NCBI RefSeq assembly: GCF_014268495.2
Contig: NZ_CP077087.1
Coordinates: forward strand, 4,219,501 to 4,283,500
DNA from: Pseudomonas monsensis
GTDB lineage: Bacteria > Pseudomonadota > Gammaproteobacteria > Pseudomonadales > Pseudomonadaceae
DNA length: 64,000 nt
Reading direction: 5' to 3'
The notes beneath the pieces are model-generated. The model searched no databases and was not told where the DNA came from. It saw only the letters and a program-made list of their open reading frames with translations. Numbering within the stretch: position 1 is the first letter of the stretch; every line of letters begins with the position of its first letter. Position numbers and translations under genes: made by a program. This document shows, one piece after another, positions 25,040 through 35,235 of this stretch.

Positions 25040-25124
25040 CTTCCGTGCCGCTGCTACAGCCGCACTGTCACTGTATTTCTCTTCGCTCCGTTAGTTCGTT
25101 TCGGAGGTGATATAGGGTTCCTGC

Positions 25125-27635
25125 ATGTTTTTACTCAAGCGCGACGGATTGGCGCCATTTTCGATTGCCCTGGTGTTCAGTTGCACCTGCCTGGCCGATG
25201 ACGAAGAACAATTCAATACATCGTTTCTGCAAGGCGCGCCCTCCTCTGTTGACCTGCAATCGCTGCTCGCCAGCAGTCGCGTGTTACCCGGCATTTACCG
25301 GGTCGACCTCTACGGCAACGAGACCCTGGTCGGCCGTCGCGATATCGACTTCCGTCGCCACCCCGGCACGGGCAAGGTCGAGGCCTGCCTGACCCTGGAG
25401 ATGGTGCAGCAATTGGGGGTCGATATCGGCCAACTGCAAGCCAGCGGCAAACTGGCCGCTGATGACTCCGACGCCTGCATCGACTTGCCCGCCCTGATCG
25501 ATCATGCCAGCGTGCGTTACGACGTGCCGCGCCTGCGCCTGATGGTCAGCGTGCCGCAAAGCGCCATGGAGCGTGGCCGCCGTGGTTACGTCGACCCGGC
25601 GCTGTGGGACGAAGGCGTGCCCGCCGCATTCATCAACTACCAGTTGAGCAGCAGCCGCAACAGCACCCAGGCTGACAACACCCTGTCCAACAACCTCGGC
25701 TTGCGCAACGGGATCAACCTCGGTGGCTGGCGCTTGCGCAACGAGTCGAATTTCAACAGCAGCACCGGCCAGCCCAGCACGTTCAAGAGCAACCGCAGCT
25801 ATCTGCAACATGACGTGACCGCACTCAAAGGCCAGTTCAGCGCCGGGGATATTTTCTCCGATGCCGACCTGTTCGACAGCGTGCGCTATCGCGGCTTGAA
25901 ACTGGCGTCCGACGACGGCATGCGTGCCGACAGCGAGCGCGGTTATGCGCCAGTGATTCGCGGCATTGCGCAGTCCAGTGCGACCGTGGAGATTCGCCAG
26001 AACGACTACATCCTCTACACCGCCAACGTGCCGCCGGGGCCGTTCGAGATCAGCGATATCTACCCCAGCGGTTCCAATGGCGACCTGGAAGTGACGATTA
26101 TCGAAGCCGATGGTCGACGCCGGGTGACGGTGCAAGCATTTTCCAGCCTGCCGATCATGGTCCGTCAGGGCCAGTTGAAGTACAGCGTCTCGGCCGGCCA
26201 GTACAACAGCAACAGCGAGGATCAGCAGACCCCGCAGTTTGTCAGCAGCACACTGGCGTATGGCATCAGCAGCAACTTGTCCGGGATCGTCGGTGTGCAG
26301 GCCACGGACAATTTCAAGGCGTTGTCCGTCGGGGCCGGTCGCAATACTGCCATCGGTGCGATCTCACTGGACTTGACCCACTCCATGAGCAACACCTTCG
26401 CCGAAACGGTCACCGGTAACAGCTTGCGCGCGCTGTATGCGAAGACGTTCACCGGCACCGACACCAACTTCACCCTCGCCGCCTACCGTTACTCGACCGA
26501 GGGCTATCGCACCCTCACCGAGCACGTCGAGGAGTTGAGCCGCGATGGCCAGCAACGCAGCGGCAACTCGAAAACCCGCACCGACCTGACCGTCAACCAG
26601 AGCCTGGGGCGCAACCAGGAATTTGGCAGCGTCTACGTGAATGCCAGCGACCAGCGTTATTGGGGACGCGGCGGTTCGCAAAGCCTGTCGGCCGGTTACA
26701 GCAACTATTGGGGGGATGTGAGTTACAACATCGGCGCCACCTACTCCAAAGATGTCGGCAATTACGGCCCGGCGAACAACGACACGCTGGTCAACCTGTC
26801 CGTGTCGTTCCCGCTGGGTTCCAAGCCCCGTGCACCACGGGCCTTTGTCTCGGCCAGCACGCAGAAATCCAGCGACACCACGCAAATGGGCATCAATGGC
26901 TATCTGTCGGAAGACAGCGACACCTATTACTCGGTACAAGCCGGCAACAGCAGCACCGGCGGCAGCTCTGGGTCGGTCAACCTCAGCACTCGCACCTCGG
27001 TGATGGATATCAGTGCCGGCTACAGTCAGGGACGCGGCTACAACTCGCAGAACCTTAACCTGGCAGGTTCGATCGTCGGCCACGGCGGCGGGGTCAACCT
27101 GGGACAAACCGTGGGCGAGACATTCGCGCTGGCGCAGGTCGAAGGCGTGGAAGGGGTGAAAATCGGCAGTTTCAGCGGGGCCAAGACCGGCAGTAACGGC
27201 TTCGCCGTGGTGCCCAATGCGCAGCCCTATCGCGTGAACTGGATCAACCTCGACACCCGCGATCTGGGCGGCGATATCGAGATCGACAATGCGACCCGGC
27301 AAGTGGTGCCACGCCGTGGTGCGGTGGTGCTGGCGCGTTACACCAGCAAGACCGGACGCCGCGTGCAGTTCGCCTTGTTCGACGCGCAACACCAGCCGAT
27401 CCCGTTTGGCGCCTCGCTGGAGGACAGCGCCGGCAAGCAACTGGCGATCTCCGACCCGGGCGGCAAGGCACTGGCGCTGGTGGAAGCCGACGCCGGTACC
27501 CTGACCATCAACTGGCAGAACCAGCGCTGCGAAGCGCCTTATGCCTTGCCGGAACGCAACAAGGCGCTGAACTACGAGCGGGTGGCGCTGGTGTGTCGCC
27601 CGACAACCTCTGAGAAATCAGCGGATCTCCAGTAA
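25125..27635 (+). CDS. outer membrane fimbrial usher
   Basis: 836 residues, a usual usher length. A signal peptide is followed by the N-terminal subunit-binding domain (FNTSFLQGA, then GIYRVDLYGNETL), a large beta-barrel rich in alternating polar residues, the plug region and C-terminal domains with the GAVV and PFGA signatures (RRGAVVLARYTSKTGRR; QPIPFGASLED). It secretes and assembles the pilus. Last gene of the pilin operon. There is no tip gene downstream; the separate adhesin at 14498 is the likely partner. Confidence 0.93.
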   Translation: MFLLKRDGLAPFSIALVFSCTCLADDEEQFNTSFLQGAPSSVDLQSLLASSRVLPGIYRVDLYGNETLVGRRDIDFRRHPGTGKVEACLTLEMVQQLGVDIGQLQASGKLAADDSDACIDLPALIDHASVRYDVPRLRLMVSVPQSAMERGRRGYVDPALWDEGVPAAFINYQLSSSRNSTQADNTLSNNLGLRNGINLGGWRLRNESNFNSSTGQPSTFKSNRSYLQHDVTALKGQFSAGDIFSDADLFDSVRYRGLKLASDDGMRADSERGYAPVIRGIAQSSATVEIRQNDYILYTANVPPGPFEISDIYPSGSNGDLEVTIIEADGRRRVTVQAFSSLPIMVRQGQLKYSVSAGQYNSNSEDQQTPQFVSSTLAYGISSNLSGIVGVQATDNFKALSVGAGRNTAIGAISLDLTHSMSNTFAETVTGNSLRALYAKTFTGTDTNFTLAAYRYSTEGYRTLTEHVEELSRDGQQRSGNSKTRTDLTVNQSLGRNQEFGSVYVNASDQRYWGRGGSQSLSAGYSNYWGDVSYNIGATYSKDVGNYGPANNDTLVNLSVSFPLGSKPRAPRAFVSASTQKSSDTTQMGINGYLSEDSDTYYSVQAGNSSTGGSSGSVNLSTRTSVMDISAGYSQGRGYNSQNLNLAGSIVGHGGGVNLGQTVGETFALAQVEGVEGVKIGSFSGAKTGSNGFAVVPNAQPYRVNWINLDTRDLGGDIEIDNATRQVVPRRGAVVLARYTSKTGRRVQFALFDAQHQPIPFGASLEDSAGKQLAISDPGGKALALVEADAGTLTINWQNQRCEAPYALPERNKALNYERVALVCRPTTSEKSADLQ

Positions 27636-27675
27636 CCCTTCGTCTGCGCCCACCAGCGATTGCGCCTCAGAGGAC

Positions 27676-27771
27676 GCCATCGCTGGCAAGCCAGCTCCCA
27701 CAGGGTCCTTGCCGGGCACAACATTCAGGTGCGCCGGACAGACTTGTGGGAGCTGGCTTGCCAGCGATGAC
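27676..27771. repeat. REPIN-type doublet, family B (CATCGCTGGCAAGCCAGCTCCCACAG)
   Basis: Arms GCCATCGCTGGCAAGCCAGC and its inverse flank about 45 bp. The same family occurs at 34034-34137 and 36601-36695. It separates the convergent usher and tamB genes. Confidence 0.85.
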
Positions 27772-27800
27772 AGCGACCCGATTCAAGAAGCAAGCGCGAT

Positions 27801-30800
27801 CTAGAAATCGCGCTTGTAGAAGATATCCAGCGAACTGGCGACACCGCTGGCCGCTTCCAGATAGACCTTCTTGCTCAGCTTGTAACGCAGCGCAATGGTA
27901 CTGGCCGGTTCGAACACGCCGACGCCATAACGCAAACTGAGCTTCTCGGAAATGTTGCCACTGGCGACCACGCTGGTGGTGTTGCCACTGCCTTGGGTGT
28001 CGAGCTGGAAGTCCTGAATGCCCAGGTCCTTGGCCAGCCCGCTGGTCACCCCGGAACTGCCCATCAGGCCTAGCCCCAACGCCGCTTGCGCGAGCATGTT
28101 GTTGTCTTCGCCGTTGGTGCTCAGCGGCCGCCCGAGGACCAGATACGACAACGCCTGCTCCTGGCTCATGGCCGGCTCGGAGAAGATCTGCGTGGTCGGC
28201 TGCTCGGCGCTGCCGCTCAGGCGAATACCGGCGATCACGTCATCGGTCTGGCGAATCGCTTCGATGTCCAGATACGGCTGATCGATGGGGCCGGCGAACA
28301 ACAGACGCGCACGGCGCACGTTCAGGCGCTGGCCGTAGGCGCGGTATCGGCCGTCGTTGAGCCACAGTTCGCCGCGGGTGTCCATGTTGTCGCCGATGTG
28401 CACGTGACCTTGCAGGTTGGCGGTCAGGCCGAAGCCGGCAAAACTCAGTTTGTCTTCGCCGACCACCACGTCGATGTCCATTTTCATCGCCATCGGCGGC
28501 TTGCCCTCTTCGGTCTGCGCACCGACGATGATCGTGTCGTCGGAGACTTTCACCGTCGAGGGCGGCAGTTCGCGCACAGTGATTTCGCCTCTCGGCACCT
28601 GCACCTTGCCGGCAATTTTCAACTCGTCGCCGGCCATGGAAATCTTCAGGTCCGGTGCTACTTCCAGCTTGGCGTAGGGCTCGACGGTGACCGGCAACTG
28701 CGTGCCTTTCAACGCCAGATCGACCATCAGCGCCTGGCCCCAGGCGACGTTGCCGTTGAGGCTGCCCTGGCCGGTCTTGCCGCTCTTCCAGCCACCGTCG
28801 AGGCGCACCGCTTCACCGGCGATCACCGCTTGCAGTTGCAGATCCTTCAGTTCCAGCGGCAACTCGGCGCCGGAGACTTCGCCGTCGCTGAGTTTCACCG
28901 TGCCGTTGACCAGCGGCGCCAGCAGCCCGCCGGAAATCGTGCCACTGCCGTTCAAGTGCCCGGTGAGCTTTTCGACCATCGGTACAAACGGCCGCGCCAC
29001 CGACAGATCCAGCCCGCTAAGACGGAACGAGCCGCTCAGCGGTTTGTTCTTTGGCAGTGGATTGAGCTGGGCCTGCACCATCAGTTCGCCAAGCTTGCCG
29101 CCGACGAAGTTCAGGTCTGTGTCGATGCGCTTCGGTGTGAGTTTGCTGGTGAGTTTCAGGGTCTGGTACGGAAAGTCCAGCCACTGATCCTTTTCCTTCA
29201 TGCGCAAAGTGCCGCCGCTGGCGTCGATACTGACCACGCCGTTCGGGCCGCTGGCCGGCAGGTCCAGTTGCAGGTCGGCGTTGAGCTTGCCCTGCCAGGC
29301 GAAATCCTTCGGCAACCATTGCGCGAGGCTTTCGATCGGGAATTGCTTGAGGTGGTAGCGCAATTTCGGCTCGGGCAGCAGCCGCTGGTCTTCACCGCAC
29401 AGGCTGGCATTGCCGGACATCCAGCAATGCGCGCCGAAGTTGATCTTGCCGTCAGCCAGGCGTTCGAGCCTGGCCGGGTTTTGCAGTTTCCAGTCCTGCC
29501 CACCGGCCTGAATGTCACCACTGGCCAGACGTCCGCGCCAGTTGCCCTTGTCCAGATTGCCGTCCAGCCCCAAGGCCAGTTTCAGTTTCGGCCCGATCAG
29601 GTCGAGGTTGAGCTTCTGGCTTTTGATGTCGCCCTGGGCGCTGGCGGTCAACACGCCGAGGTTAGTGTCGCCGGCCTGAATCCCGCTGCCCTTCAGATCG
29701 ACCTTCGCCCGTTGCGCATTGTCGAGGCTGGCATCGAGGTTGAGGCTTTGCAGGCGATTGTCCTGGAATGCCAGTTGCGCACCTTGCAGGTCGAGCTTGC
29801 CTTGCGGTGCTTTCAGCGTACCGGCGACGTTGACCTGGCCAGTGACCTGCCCGCGCAGCTGCGGCCAGAGCTGGGCCAGCCGTGTCAGCTTGATGTCGAT
29901 CTGCCCGGTGAGTTTCTGTTGCAGGCTGCCCTTGCCGTTGATGCTGTTGTCACCGAGGCGGATTTGCAGGGCGTTGAGGTTCCATTGCTCGCCGGCACCG
30001 TCAGCCTTGGCTTGCAGGATCGCCGGCTGACCGCGCAGTTTGCCTTTCAAGTCGAGGTCGGCGGTCAGGCTCAGGCGCTCGTTCTTCATCTCGCCTTTAC
30101 TTTTCAGCGGTCCAGCTAATGTGCCCGGCAACTCGGCGACCCAGTACGCCGGGTTCAACGCTGACAGTTCTAGCGCAGTGTCCCAGGCGATGCCGTCGGC
30201 GAACTGCACGTTCACATGCCCCTCGGCCTTGCCCTGCCCGGCTTCCATTTTCAGTTGCGGCAAAGCGATCTGTTTCAGGCTGCCGCTGAACGGACTGCTC
30301 AGGCTGAACGCCCCCGCCGGGCCATCCAGTGCGGCGGCGAAGTTACCGATGTATTGACCGTCGGTGTAGGAGACTTCGCCAGTGAAGGTACGCAAGGCGA
30401 CTTGCGGCTCGTCAATCTCGGAATACAGCCGATGCCACGGAAAATCCTGCCAATTGATGTTGGCCTGAGCCGTGAGGCCTTTGCTCCAGTCGACGCTGCC
30501 GGTGAGTGCGAGGCTTTGTTTGTCGTTGGCCGTCAGGTCGAGGCCGGCGATCTGCGCACCGCTGGCGTCGACCTTGCCTTTGAGCAGCAGCGCCACCGGG
30601 CCTTTGTCGGCGGGCAACGTGGCATTGCCGTTTAGCTGATAGCCGTTTTTCAGGTCACCTTCGCCGGTCAGTACCAATTGATTGAGTTGCAGGGTGTCCG
30701 GCAGATCAGCGCTCGGTTTGAACGCCTCCGCAGTGATGCGCACCTTGGCCGGCAGGTTTTCCGCCAGCGGTTGCAGCTCGCCGTTCAACTGGCCATCGAG

Positions 30801-31475
30801 GTAACCGCGGCTGTCGGCATGCAGTTTGAGGGTTTTCAGCAGGTCGCCGTCAACCTTGAGCGCCAGCGTCCAGGGGCTTGTGCCGACCGATGGCAGGCTC
30901 AGGTCGCCGGCGATGTTCAACGGCCAGTTGCCGGTCGGTTGCAGCAGGCCGGAGAGGTTCAGACTCAGATCGTCGCGTTGCAGTTTGACGCTGTCGATCT
31001 GCATCCCCTTGGCGGTCCAGTGCGCCGCCAGTTGCAGGCCCTTGAGCTGCTCGCTGCCGTTGAACAGCAGGCTGCCGACTTGCACGTCACCGAGTTCGAT
31101 AGCCACCGGCAGTTGCAGGTCCGGCAGTTTGATCGGGCCACTGTCAGTCGTCTCCTCGCTCGGCGGGAATTGCAGAATGACCTGATCCGCCTTGAGCTGG
31201 TCGATGCACAGGGTCATGCGGGTCAGGCACAGCGGCGACCAGGCGAAGATCGGCTTGTCCAGCTCGACCCGACTGCTGTCCTGCTGCCATGCCAGATGAT
31301 CGGCGCTCCACTGCCCGCCGAGGCGGCCCTGGAAATTCTCCACGCTCAGACCGGGCATCCACCCCAGCGCCCAGCGACTGCCCGCTTGGGTGCCGAGCAC
31401 GGCGCTGATGCTCAAGACAATCAACAGCAGCAGCGCCAACAGCACCACTGCGGATATTTTCAAACCACGCTTCAC
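27801..31475 (-). CDS. tamB: translocation and assembly module protein TamB
   Basis: 1224 residues. One N-terminal membrane anchor (about residues 8-30, AVVLLALLLLIVLSIS) precedes a very long repetitive beta-strand region typical of bridge-like TamB/YhdP/AsmA proteins. The conserved DUF490 C-terminal part contains GRVQ-type strands and ends with DIFYKRDF. It spans the periplasm and works with TamA in delivering outer membrane proteins and/or lipids. The start overlaps the tamA stop by 4 bp. Confidence 0.93.
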   Translation of the reverse strand: MKRGLKISAVVLLALLLLIVLSISAVLGTQAGSRWALGWMPGLSVENFQGRLGGQWSADHLAWQQDSSRVELDKPIFAWSPLCLTRMTLCIDQLKADQVILQFPPSEETTDSGPIKLPDLQLPVAIELGDVQVGSLLFNGSEQLKGLQLAAHWTAKGMQIDSVKLQRDDLSLNLSGLLQPTGNWPLNIAGDLSLPSVGTSPWTLALKVDGDLLKTLKLHADSRGYLDGQLNGELQPLAENLPAKVRITAEAFKPSADLPDTLQLNQLVLTGEGDLKNGYQLNGNATLPADKGPVALLLKGKVDASGAQIAGLDLTANDKQSLALTGSVDWSKGLTAQANINWQDFPWHRLYSEIDEPQVALRTFTGEVSYTDGQYIGNFAAALDGPAGAFSLSSPFSGSLKQIALPQLKMEAGQGKAEGHVNVQFADGIAWDTALELSALNPAYWVAELPGTLAGPLKSKGEMKNERLSLTADLDLKGKLRGQPAILQAKADGAGEQWNLNALQIRLGDNSINGKGSLQQKLTGQIDIKLTRLAQLWPQLRGQVTGQVNVAGTLKAPQGKLDLQGAQLAFQDNRLQSLNLDASLDNAQRAKVDLKGSGIQAGDTNLGVLTASAQGDIKSQKLNLDLIGPKLKLALGLDGNLDKGNWRGRLASGDIQAGGQDWKLQNPARLERLADGKINFGAHCWMSGNASLCGEDQRLLPEPKLRYHLKQFPIESLAQWLPKDFAWQGKLNADLQLDLPASGPNGVVSIDASGGTLRMKEKDQWLDFPYQTLKLTSKLTPKRIDTDLNFVGGKLGELMVQAQLNPLPKNKPLSGSFRLSGLDLSVARPFVPMVEKLTGHLNGSGTISGGLLAPLVNGTVKLSDGEVSGAELPLELKDLQLQAVIAGEAVRLDGGWKSGKTGQGSLNGNVAWGQALMVDLALKGTQLPVTVEPYAKLEVAPDLKISMAGDELKIAGKVQVPRGEITVRELPPSTVKVSDDTIIVGAQTEEGKPPMAMKMDIDVVVGEDKLSFAGFGLTANLQGHVHIGDNMDTRGELWLNDGRYRAYGQRLNVRRARLLFAGPIDQPYLDIEAIRQTDDVIAGIRLSGSAEQPTTQIFSEPAMSQEQALSYLVLGRPLSTNGEDNNMLAQAALGLGLMGSSGVTSGLAKDLGIQDFQLDTQGSGNTTSVVASGNISEKLSLRYGVGVFEPASTIALRYKLSKKVYLEAASGVASSLDIFYKRDF

Positions 31476-33199
31476 AGCTCAGGCCCCATGGAAAAGTGCA
31501 GCCGGATGCCGCCATCGTCGTCCAGCGCGTGGGCCAGGTCGAGGCGGATCGGCCCCACCGGCGAGACCCAGCGCACACCGATACCGACCCCGGTCTTGAG
31601 GTTCGGCAGTTCGAGTTTGTTGAAGGAGTTGCCCTGGTCGACGAAGGTCGCCACCCGCCATTTCTCGGCGATCGAATATTGATACTCGACGCTGCCGGCG
31701 ACCATGTAGCGCCCGCCGATACGGTCGCCCTTGGCGTTTTCCGGGGACAGGCTCTGGTAGTCGTAACCGCGCACGCTCTGGTCACCACCGGCGAAGAAGC
31801 GCAGCGACGGCGGTACCGAGTTGTAGCCGTTGGTGGCACTGCCGCCGACCTGCACCCGCCCGAGGAAGCGATGGTTGTCGAATACGGTGGTCAGGCCTTT
31901 GATCAACGCGGTGCCATAGAGCAGGTTGTTGTCCGAGCCGAGGCCTTCCTTCGCCACTTTGCTTTCAAACGTCAGGCGATAGCCATTGTGCGGGTCGATG
32001 CGGTTGTCGCTTTTCAGGTACGAGTAACTGATACCGGGCATCAGCAAGGTGCTGAGACCGGAGTCGTCACCGAGCTGGTATTCCTCACGCTGCCATTTCA
32101 ACGAAATGACCCGCTGCCAGCCGCTGGGCAGCTTGCTGTGCCATTCCGGGCCGAACGTCAGCAGCTTGCTCAGGGTGTCGGAACCGTCGATGTCTTCATA
32201 TTGATAACCGCCGGCCCAGCGCAGTTTGTCGGTCAGCGGCGGGTCGAGCGGGATGTCATAGAACAGCCCGACGTTCTGCCGTGGTGCCGACAGTTCGGCT
32301 TCCCAGCCGTAGCTGTCGCCTTGCGGATTGACCCAGTGGCGGGTCCAGTTGGCCTTGATCCGTGGGCCGACGTCGGTCGAATAACCGAGGCCCAGGCCCA
32401 TGGTGCGCGGCTTGCGCGTGTCGAGTTTGACGTCCACCGGAATCACGTCGTTCTTCGCCGCCGTGGGCGCGGCATCAACGCGCACGCCTTCGAAATAACC
32501 GCTCGATTGCAGGTCGCGGTTGAGTTCGGCAATCAACTCGGAGTCATACGGTTCGCCTTCCTTGAACGGCACCATGCGTTGCAGCAGGTCTTCGTCGAAC
32601 GGTGTGTCGCCTTCGAATTTGACTTTGCCCAGTGCATAGCGCGGGCCGCTGTCGTAGATCAGTTCGATGTCGGCCACCCCCGCGCGCGGGTCGACCATGA
32701 GTTTCTGGCTGGTGAAATGGCCGCTGAAAAAGCCGAAACGCGAGGCCTGGTTCTGGATCAGCCGTTTGGCGTCTTCGTAGCGACCATGGTTGAGCACCGC
32801 GCCGGACTTGAGCACGTCGCTGTTCGGTACACGAAAGGATTTGAGAGCGGCCGCCGGGCCGTCGACACGGATGGTGACGTTACGCAGGCGAATCGGCTCG
32901 CCGGGATCAATTTTCAGCACAAGCCGCGGTTTTTCCCCGCCCTTGACGTCGCTGTCGATCTGCGGCTGGTAGTAGCCCAAGGCCTGGGCGGCCTTGCGCG
33001 CCTGCTCCTCGGCACCGCGACTGAAGCGCAGCAACGCTGCTTCGTCACGATCGCCGAGGCTGCCGATATAGCCCTCTATATTGGCCTTCAGTTCATCGTT
33101 GGACGGTTTGATCCGCACATCCAATTCACTTTGCGCCAGCGCCGCGCAGCTGGTTAACAGCATGAGCACGCCACTGGTAAATCTTCCTGGAAACTTCAT
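31472..33199 (-). CDS. tamA: translocation and assembly module protein TamA (Omp85 family)
   Basis: 575 residues from the ATG at 33199 (MKFPGRFTSGVLMLL), which gives a clean signal peptide ending at ALA; the frame extends six codons upstream without improving it. Three POTRA-like domains (about 25-270), then an Omp85 16-strand barrel with the lid-lock type FFAGGDQSVRGYDY motif near residue 460. The C-terminal residues are GPEL rather than the usual terminal Phe. It forms the outer membrane partner of TamB, with which it is cotranscribed. Confidence 0.93.
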   Translation of the reverse strand: MKFPGRFTSGVLMLLTSCAALAQSELDVRIKPSNDELKANIEGYIGSLGDRDEAALLRFSRGAEEQARKAAQALGYYQPQIDSDVKGGEKPRLVLKIDPGEPIRLRNVTIRVDGPAAALKSFRVPNSDVLKSGAVLNHGRYEDAKRLIQNQASRFGFFSGHFTSQKLMVDPRAGVADIELIYDSGPRYALGKVKFEGDTPFDEDLLQRMVPFKEGEPYDSELIAELNRDLQSSGYFEGVRVDAAPTAAKNDVIPVDVKLDTRKPRTMGLGLGYSTDVGPRIKANWTRHWVNPQGDSYGWEAELSAPRQNVGLFYDIPLDPPLTDKLRWAGGYQYEDIDGSDTLSKLLTFGPEWHSKLPSGWQRVISLKWQREEYQLGDDSGLSTLLMPGISYSYLKSDNRIDPHNGYRLTFESKVAKEGLGSDNNLLYGTALIKGLTTVFDNHRFLGRVQVGGSATNGYNSVPPSLRFFAGGDQSVRGYDYQSLSPENAKGDRIGGRYMVAGSVEYQYSIAEKWRVATFVDQGNSFNKLELPNLKTGVGIGVRWVSPVGPIRLDLAHALDDDGGIRLHFSMGPEL

Positions 33200-33265
33200 A
33201 GGCGCGGATGCTATCACGGGCTTGGGAGCGTGATAGAACAGGAAATTTCCGAAAAAGTTCGATGG

Positions 33266-33916
33266 TCAAGCCATTGCTGTTTGTAACAGCTGTGGATTGG
33301 CGTGAAAAAATACGTGTTCACGCACCGGGCCGACGGCAACTTCGCCAATCTCCTCATAACCCTGACGTTTATAGAATTCCAGGTATCGCGGGTTGCCGGT
33401 GTCGAGCACCACGCCTTGAGAGGTTTCATCGACGGCGCACCAGTTGTGCACGGCGGTCAGCAGTTGCTCGCCGAAATGTTTGCCCTGGAACTGCGGGTGC
33501 ACCCCGAGCAGCGGCAGCATGTGCACCGAATCGCCGGGCACACAGGCGGCGACGGCATTGTGGTACTCCAGATAACGCCGAGTGCAGCGCAAACCGGTGC
33601 TGAGCACCATGCGCAGGCGCCATGCCCAGCTTTCGGTAATCCCCAGGCGACGCTGTGGCGGTGCGATCAGGGCGATGCCGATCAACCGGTCGTTGACCAA
33701 CAGGCCGATGGCCGGCAGTTCCTGCAGAAAATGCTGTTTGACCAGCTCCCGCACGGTGGCGCGCACCCGTTGCTCATAGCCGGGCCGCTCGGCCTCGAAC
33801 AGGTAACCGAAGGTCGGTTCGTGGCGATAGGCCTGATACAGCAGCGATCGGGCTTCGCGGGAATAACCGCGGTCGAGCATGTGAATATCGGCGATGGCGG
33901 TCTGGGTTTCAGGCAT
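33266..33916 (-). CDS. GNAT-family N-acetyltransferase
   Basis: 216 residues from the ATG at 33916 (MPETQTAIADIHMLDRG). The open frame continues upstream into the REPIN, so the longer version is not credible. The acetyl-CoA site is seen in LPLLGVHPQFQGKHFGEQLL (motif A, Q/R-x-x-G-x-G/A with Gly-Lys-His-Phe-Gly) and the C-terminal motif B in NPRYLEFYKRQGYEEIGE. It acetylates an unknown amine. Single gene, upstream of and in the same direction as tamA. Confidence 0.85.
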   Translation of the reverse strand: MPETQTAIADIHMLDRGYSREARSLLYQAYRHEPTFGYLFEAERPGYEQRVRATVRELVKQHFLQELPAIGLLVNDRLIGIALIAPPQRRLGITESWAWRLRMVLSTGLRCTRRYLEYHNAVAACVPGDSVHMLPLLGVHPQFQGKHFGEQLLTAVHNWCAVDETSQGVVLDTGNPRYLEFYKRQGYEEIGEVAVGPVREHVFFHANPQLLQTAMA

Positions 33917-34033
33917 GACGATGATTCTCCCCGAGGCGCGTCCAAATGGCGGCGCTCTTGTTGGTACGAACCTTTTGCGGCTGGCGCAGTTCCCCACAGG
34001 TATAGACCAAGGCTGGATCTTCATCGACCGGGT

Positions 34034-34137
34034 GGGGCCCATCGCTGGCAAGCCAGCTCCCACAGTGTCCGCGTCGTTCATAACATTCATGTGCACCCGA
34101 GAAACCTGTGGGAGCTGGCTTGCCAGCGATGGGGCCC
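34034..34137. repeat. REPIN-type doublet, family B
   Basis: Arms GGGGCCCATCGCTGGCAAGC and the exact inverse, with family-B sequence CCAGCTCCCACAG continuing the left arm. It lies between the GNAT gene and xthA. Confidence 0.85.
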
Positions 34138-34242
34138 GCCCAGGCAACACAAATCCTACCGCCAAAAATGATTTCTCCCGCCCCACGCTGGCCCATCTCC
34201 CCCATGTCAGCTAGCATCGCCCTTTTGCCAGGACTGCCGACC

Positions 34243-35055
34243 ATGAAGATCGTTTCCTTCAACATCAACGGACTGCGCGCCCGTCCGCATCAGCTGGCAG
34301 CGCTGATCGAAAAACACCAGCCGGACGTGATCGGCCTGCAGGAAACCAAAGTCCACGACGACCAGTTCCCGCTCGAAGAAGTGCGCGCCCTCGGCTACCA
34401 CGTGTATTTCCACGGCCAGAAAGGCCATTACGGCGTCGCCCTGCTCTCGCGCAACGAGCCGATCGCTGTTCACAAAGGCTTCGCCACCGATGAAGAAGAC
34501 GCCCAGCGCCGTTTCATCTGGGGTACGTTCGCCGACGCCAATGGCGTGCCGGTGACCATCATGAACGGCTACTTCCCGCAGGGCGAAAGCCGCGACCACC
34601 CGACCAAATTCCCCGCCAAACAGCGTTTCTACAGTGATCTGCAGGCCCTGCTGGAAAGCCAGTTCCACAACGAACAGCCGCTGGTGGTGATGGGCGATGT
34701 GAACATTTCCCCGGAAGACAGCGACATCGGCATCGGCCCGGACAACATGAAGCGCTGGCTGAAAACCGGCAAATGCAGCTTCCTGCCGGAAGAACGCGAG
34801 TGGATGGCGCGCCTGAAAAACTGGGGCCTGACCGACAGCTATCGCCACTTGAACCCGGACGTCACCGACAGGTTCAGCTGGTTCGACTACCGCAGCCGTG
34901 GCTTTGAAGATGAGCCGAAACGTGGCCTGCGCATCGACGTGATCCTCGCCTCCCATGGTCTGTTGCCACGGGTCAAGGACGCGGGCGTGGACTATGAATT
35001 GCGCGGGATGGAAAAACCGTCGGATCACGCGCCGATCTGGCTGGAACTGGCCTGA
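34243..35055 (+). CDS. xthA: exodeoxyribonuclease III
   Basis: 270 residues from the ATG at 34243 (MKIVSFNINGLRARPHQ); the longer open frame runs into the REPIN. AP endonuclease/3' exonuclease of base-excision repair. Catalytic motifs are present: FNINGLR, the metal-binding Glu in GLQETKVHD, VMGDVNISPEDSD and the C-terminal His in KPSDHAPIW. Monocistronic, flanked by REPIN elements on both sides. Confidence 0.95.
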   Translation: MKIVSFNINGLRARPHQLAALIEKHQPDVIGLQETKVHDDQFPLEEVRALGYHVYFHGQKGHYGVALLSRNEPIAVHKGFATDEEDAQRRFIWGTFADANGVPVTIMNGYFPQGESRDHPTKFPAKQRFYSDLQALLESQFHNEQPLVVMGDVNISPEDSDIGIGPDNMKRWLKTGKCSFLPEEREWMARLKNWGLTDSYRHLNPDVTDRFSWFDYRSRGFEDEPKRGLRIDVILASHGLLPRVKDAGVDYELRGMEKPSDHAPIWLELA

Positions 35056-35067
35056 CCTTCGAATCGC

Positions 35068-35159
35068 CTGTGGGAGCGAGCTTGCTCGCGAATGCGTTGC
35101 ATCAGAAACATATCGGGTGACTGACACTCCGTATTCGCGAGCAAGCTCGCTCCCACAGT
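35068..35159. repeat. REPIN-type doublet, family A
   Basis: Arms CTGTGGGAGCGAGCTTGCTC and its inverse, about 45 bp apart, ending only 8 bp before the PHO box of the next gene. Confidence 0.85.
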
Positions 35160-35166
35160 TTCATCG

Positions 35167-35184
35167 GTGTCATGTTTCGGTCAT
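35167..35184 (+). promoter_or_regulatory. PHO box (PhoB site) upstream of the phosphate-binding/OmpA gene
   Basis: GTGTCAT-GTTT-CGGTCAT, two heptamers with 11-bp spacing, matches the PHO box CTGTCAT-N4-CTGTCAT at 12 of 14 positions. A -10 candidate, CTTAAT, lies 9 bp downstream (35193-35198), the usual geometry for PhoB-activated promoters. Confidence 0.72.
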
Positions 35185-35235
35185 GCGCCTGACTTAATCT
35201 CCCCGGCAATCCCCTTGGCTTGATTCGGTGCCGGC

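Noticed and set aside
28086..30119. 677-codon + strand frame opposite tamB
   Set aside because: Shadow of tamB; composition is that of an antisense frame, and there is no ribosome site or domain.
31496..33157. 553-codon + strand frame opposite tamA
   Set aside because: Antisense shadow of a well-supported Omp85 gene.
33860..33868. GGAATAACC as a third ECF promoter
   Set aside because: It lies inside the GNAT gene and lacks a CGTC element 12 bp away.
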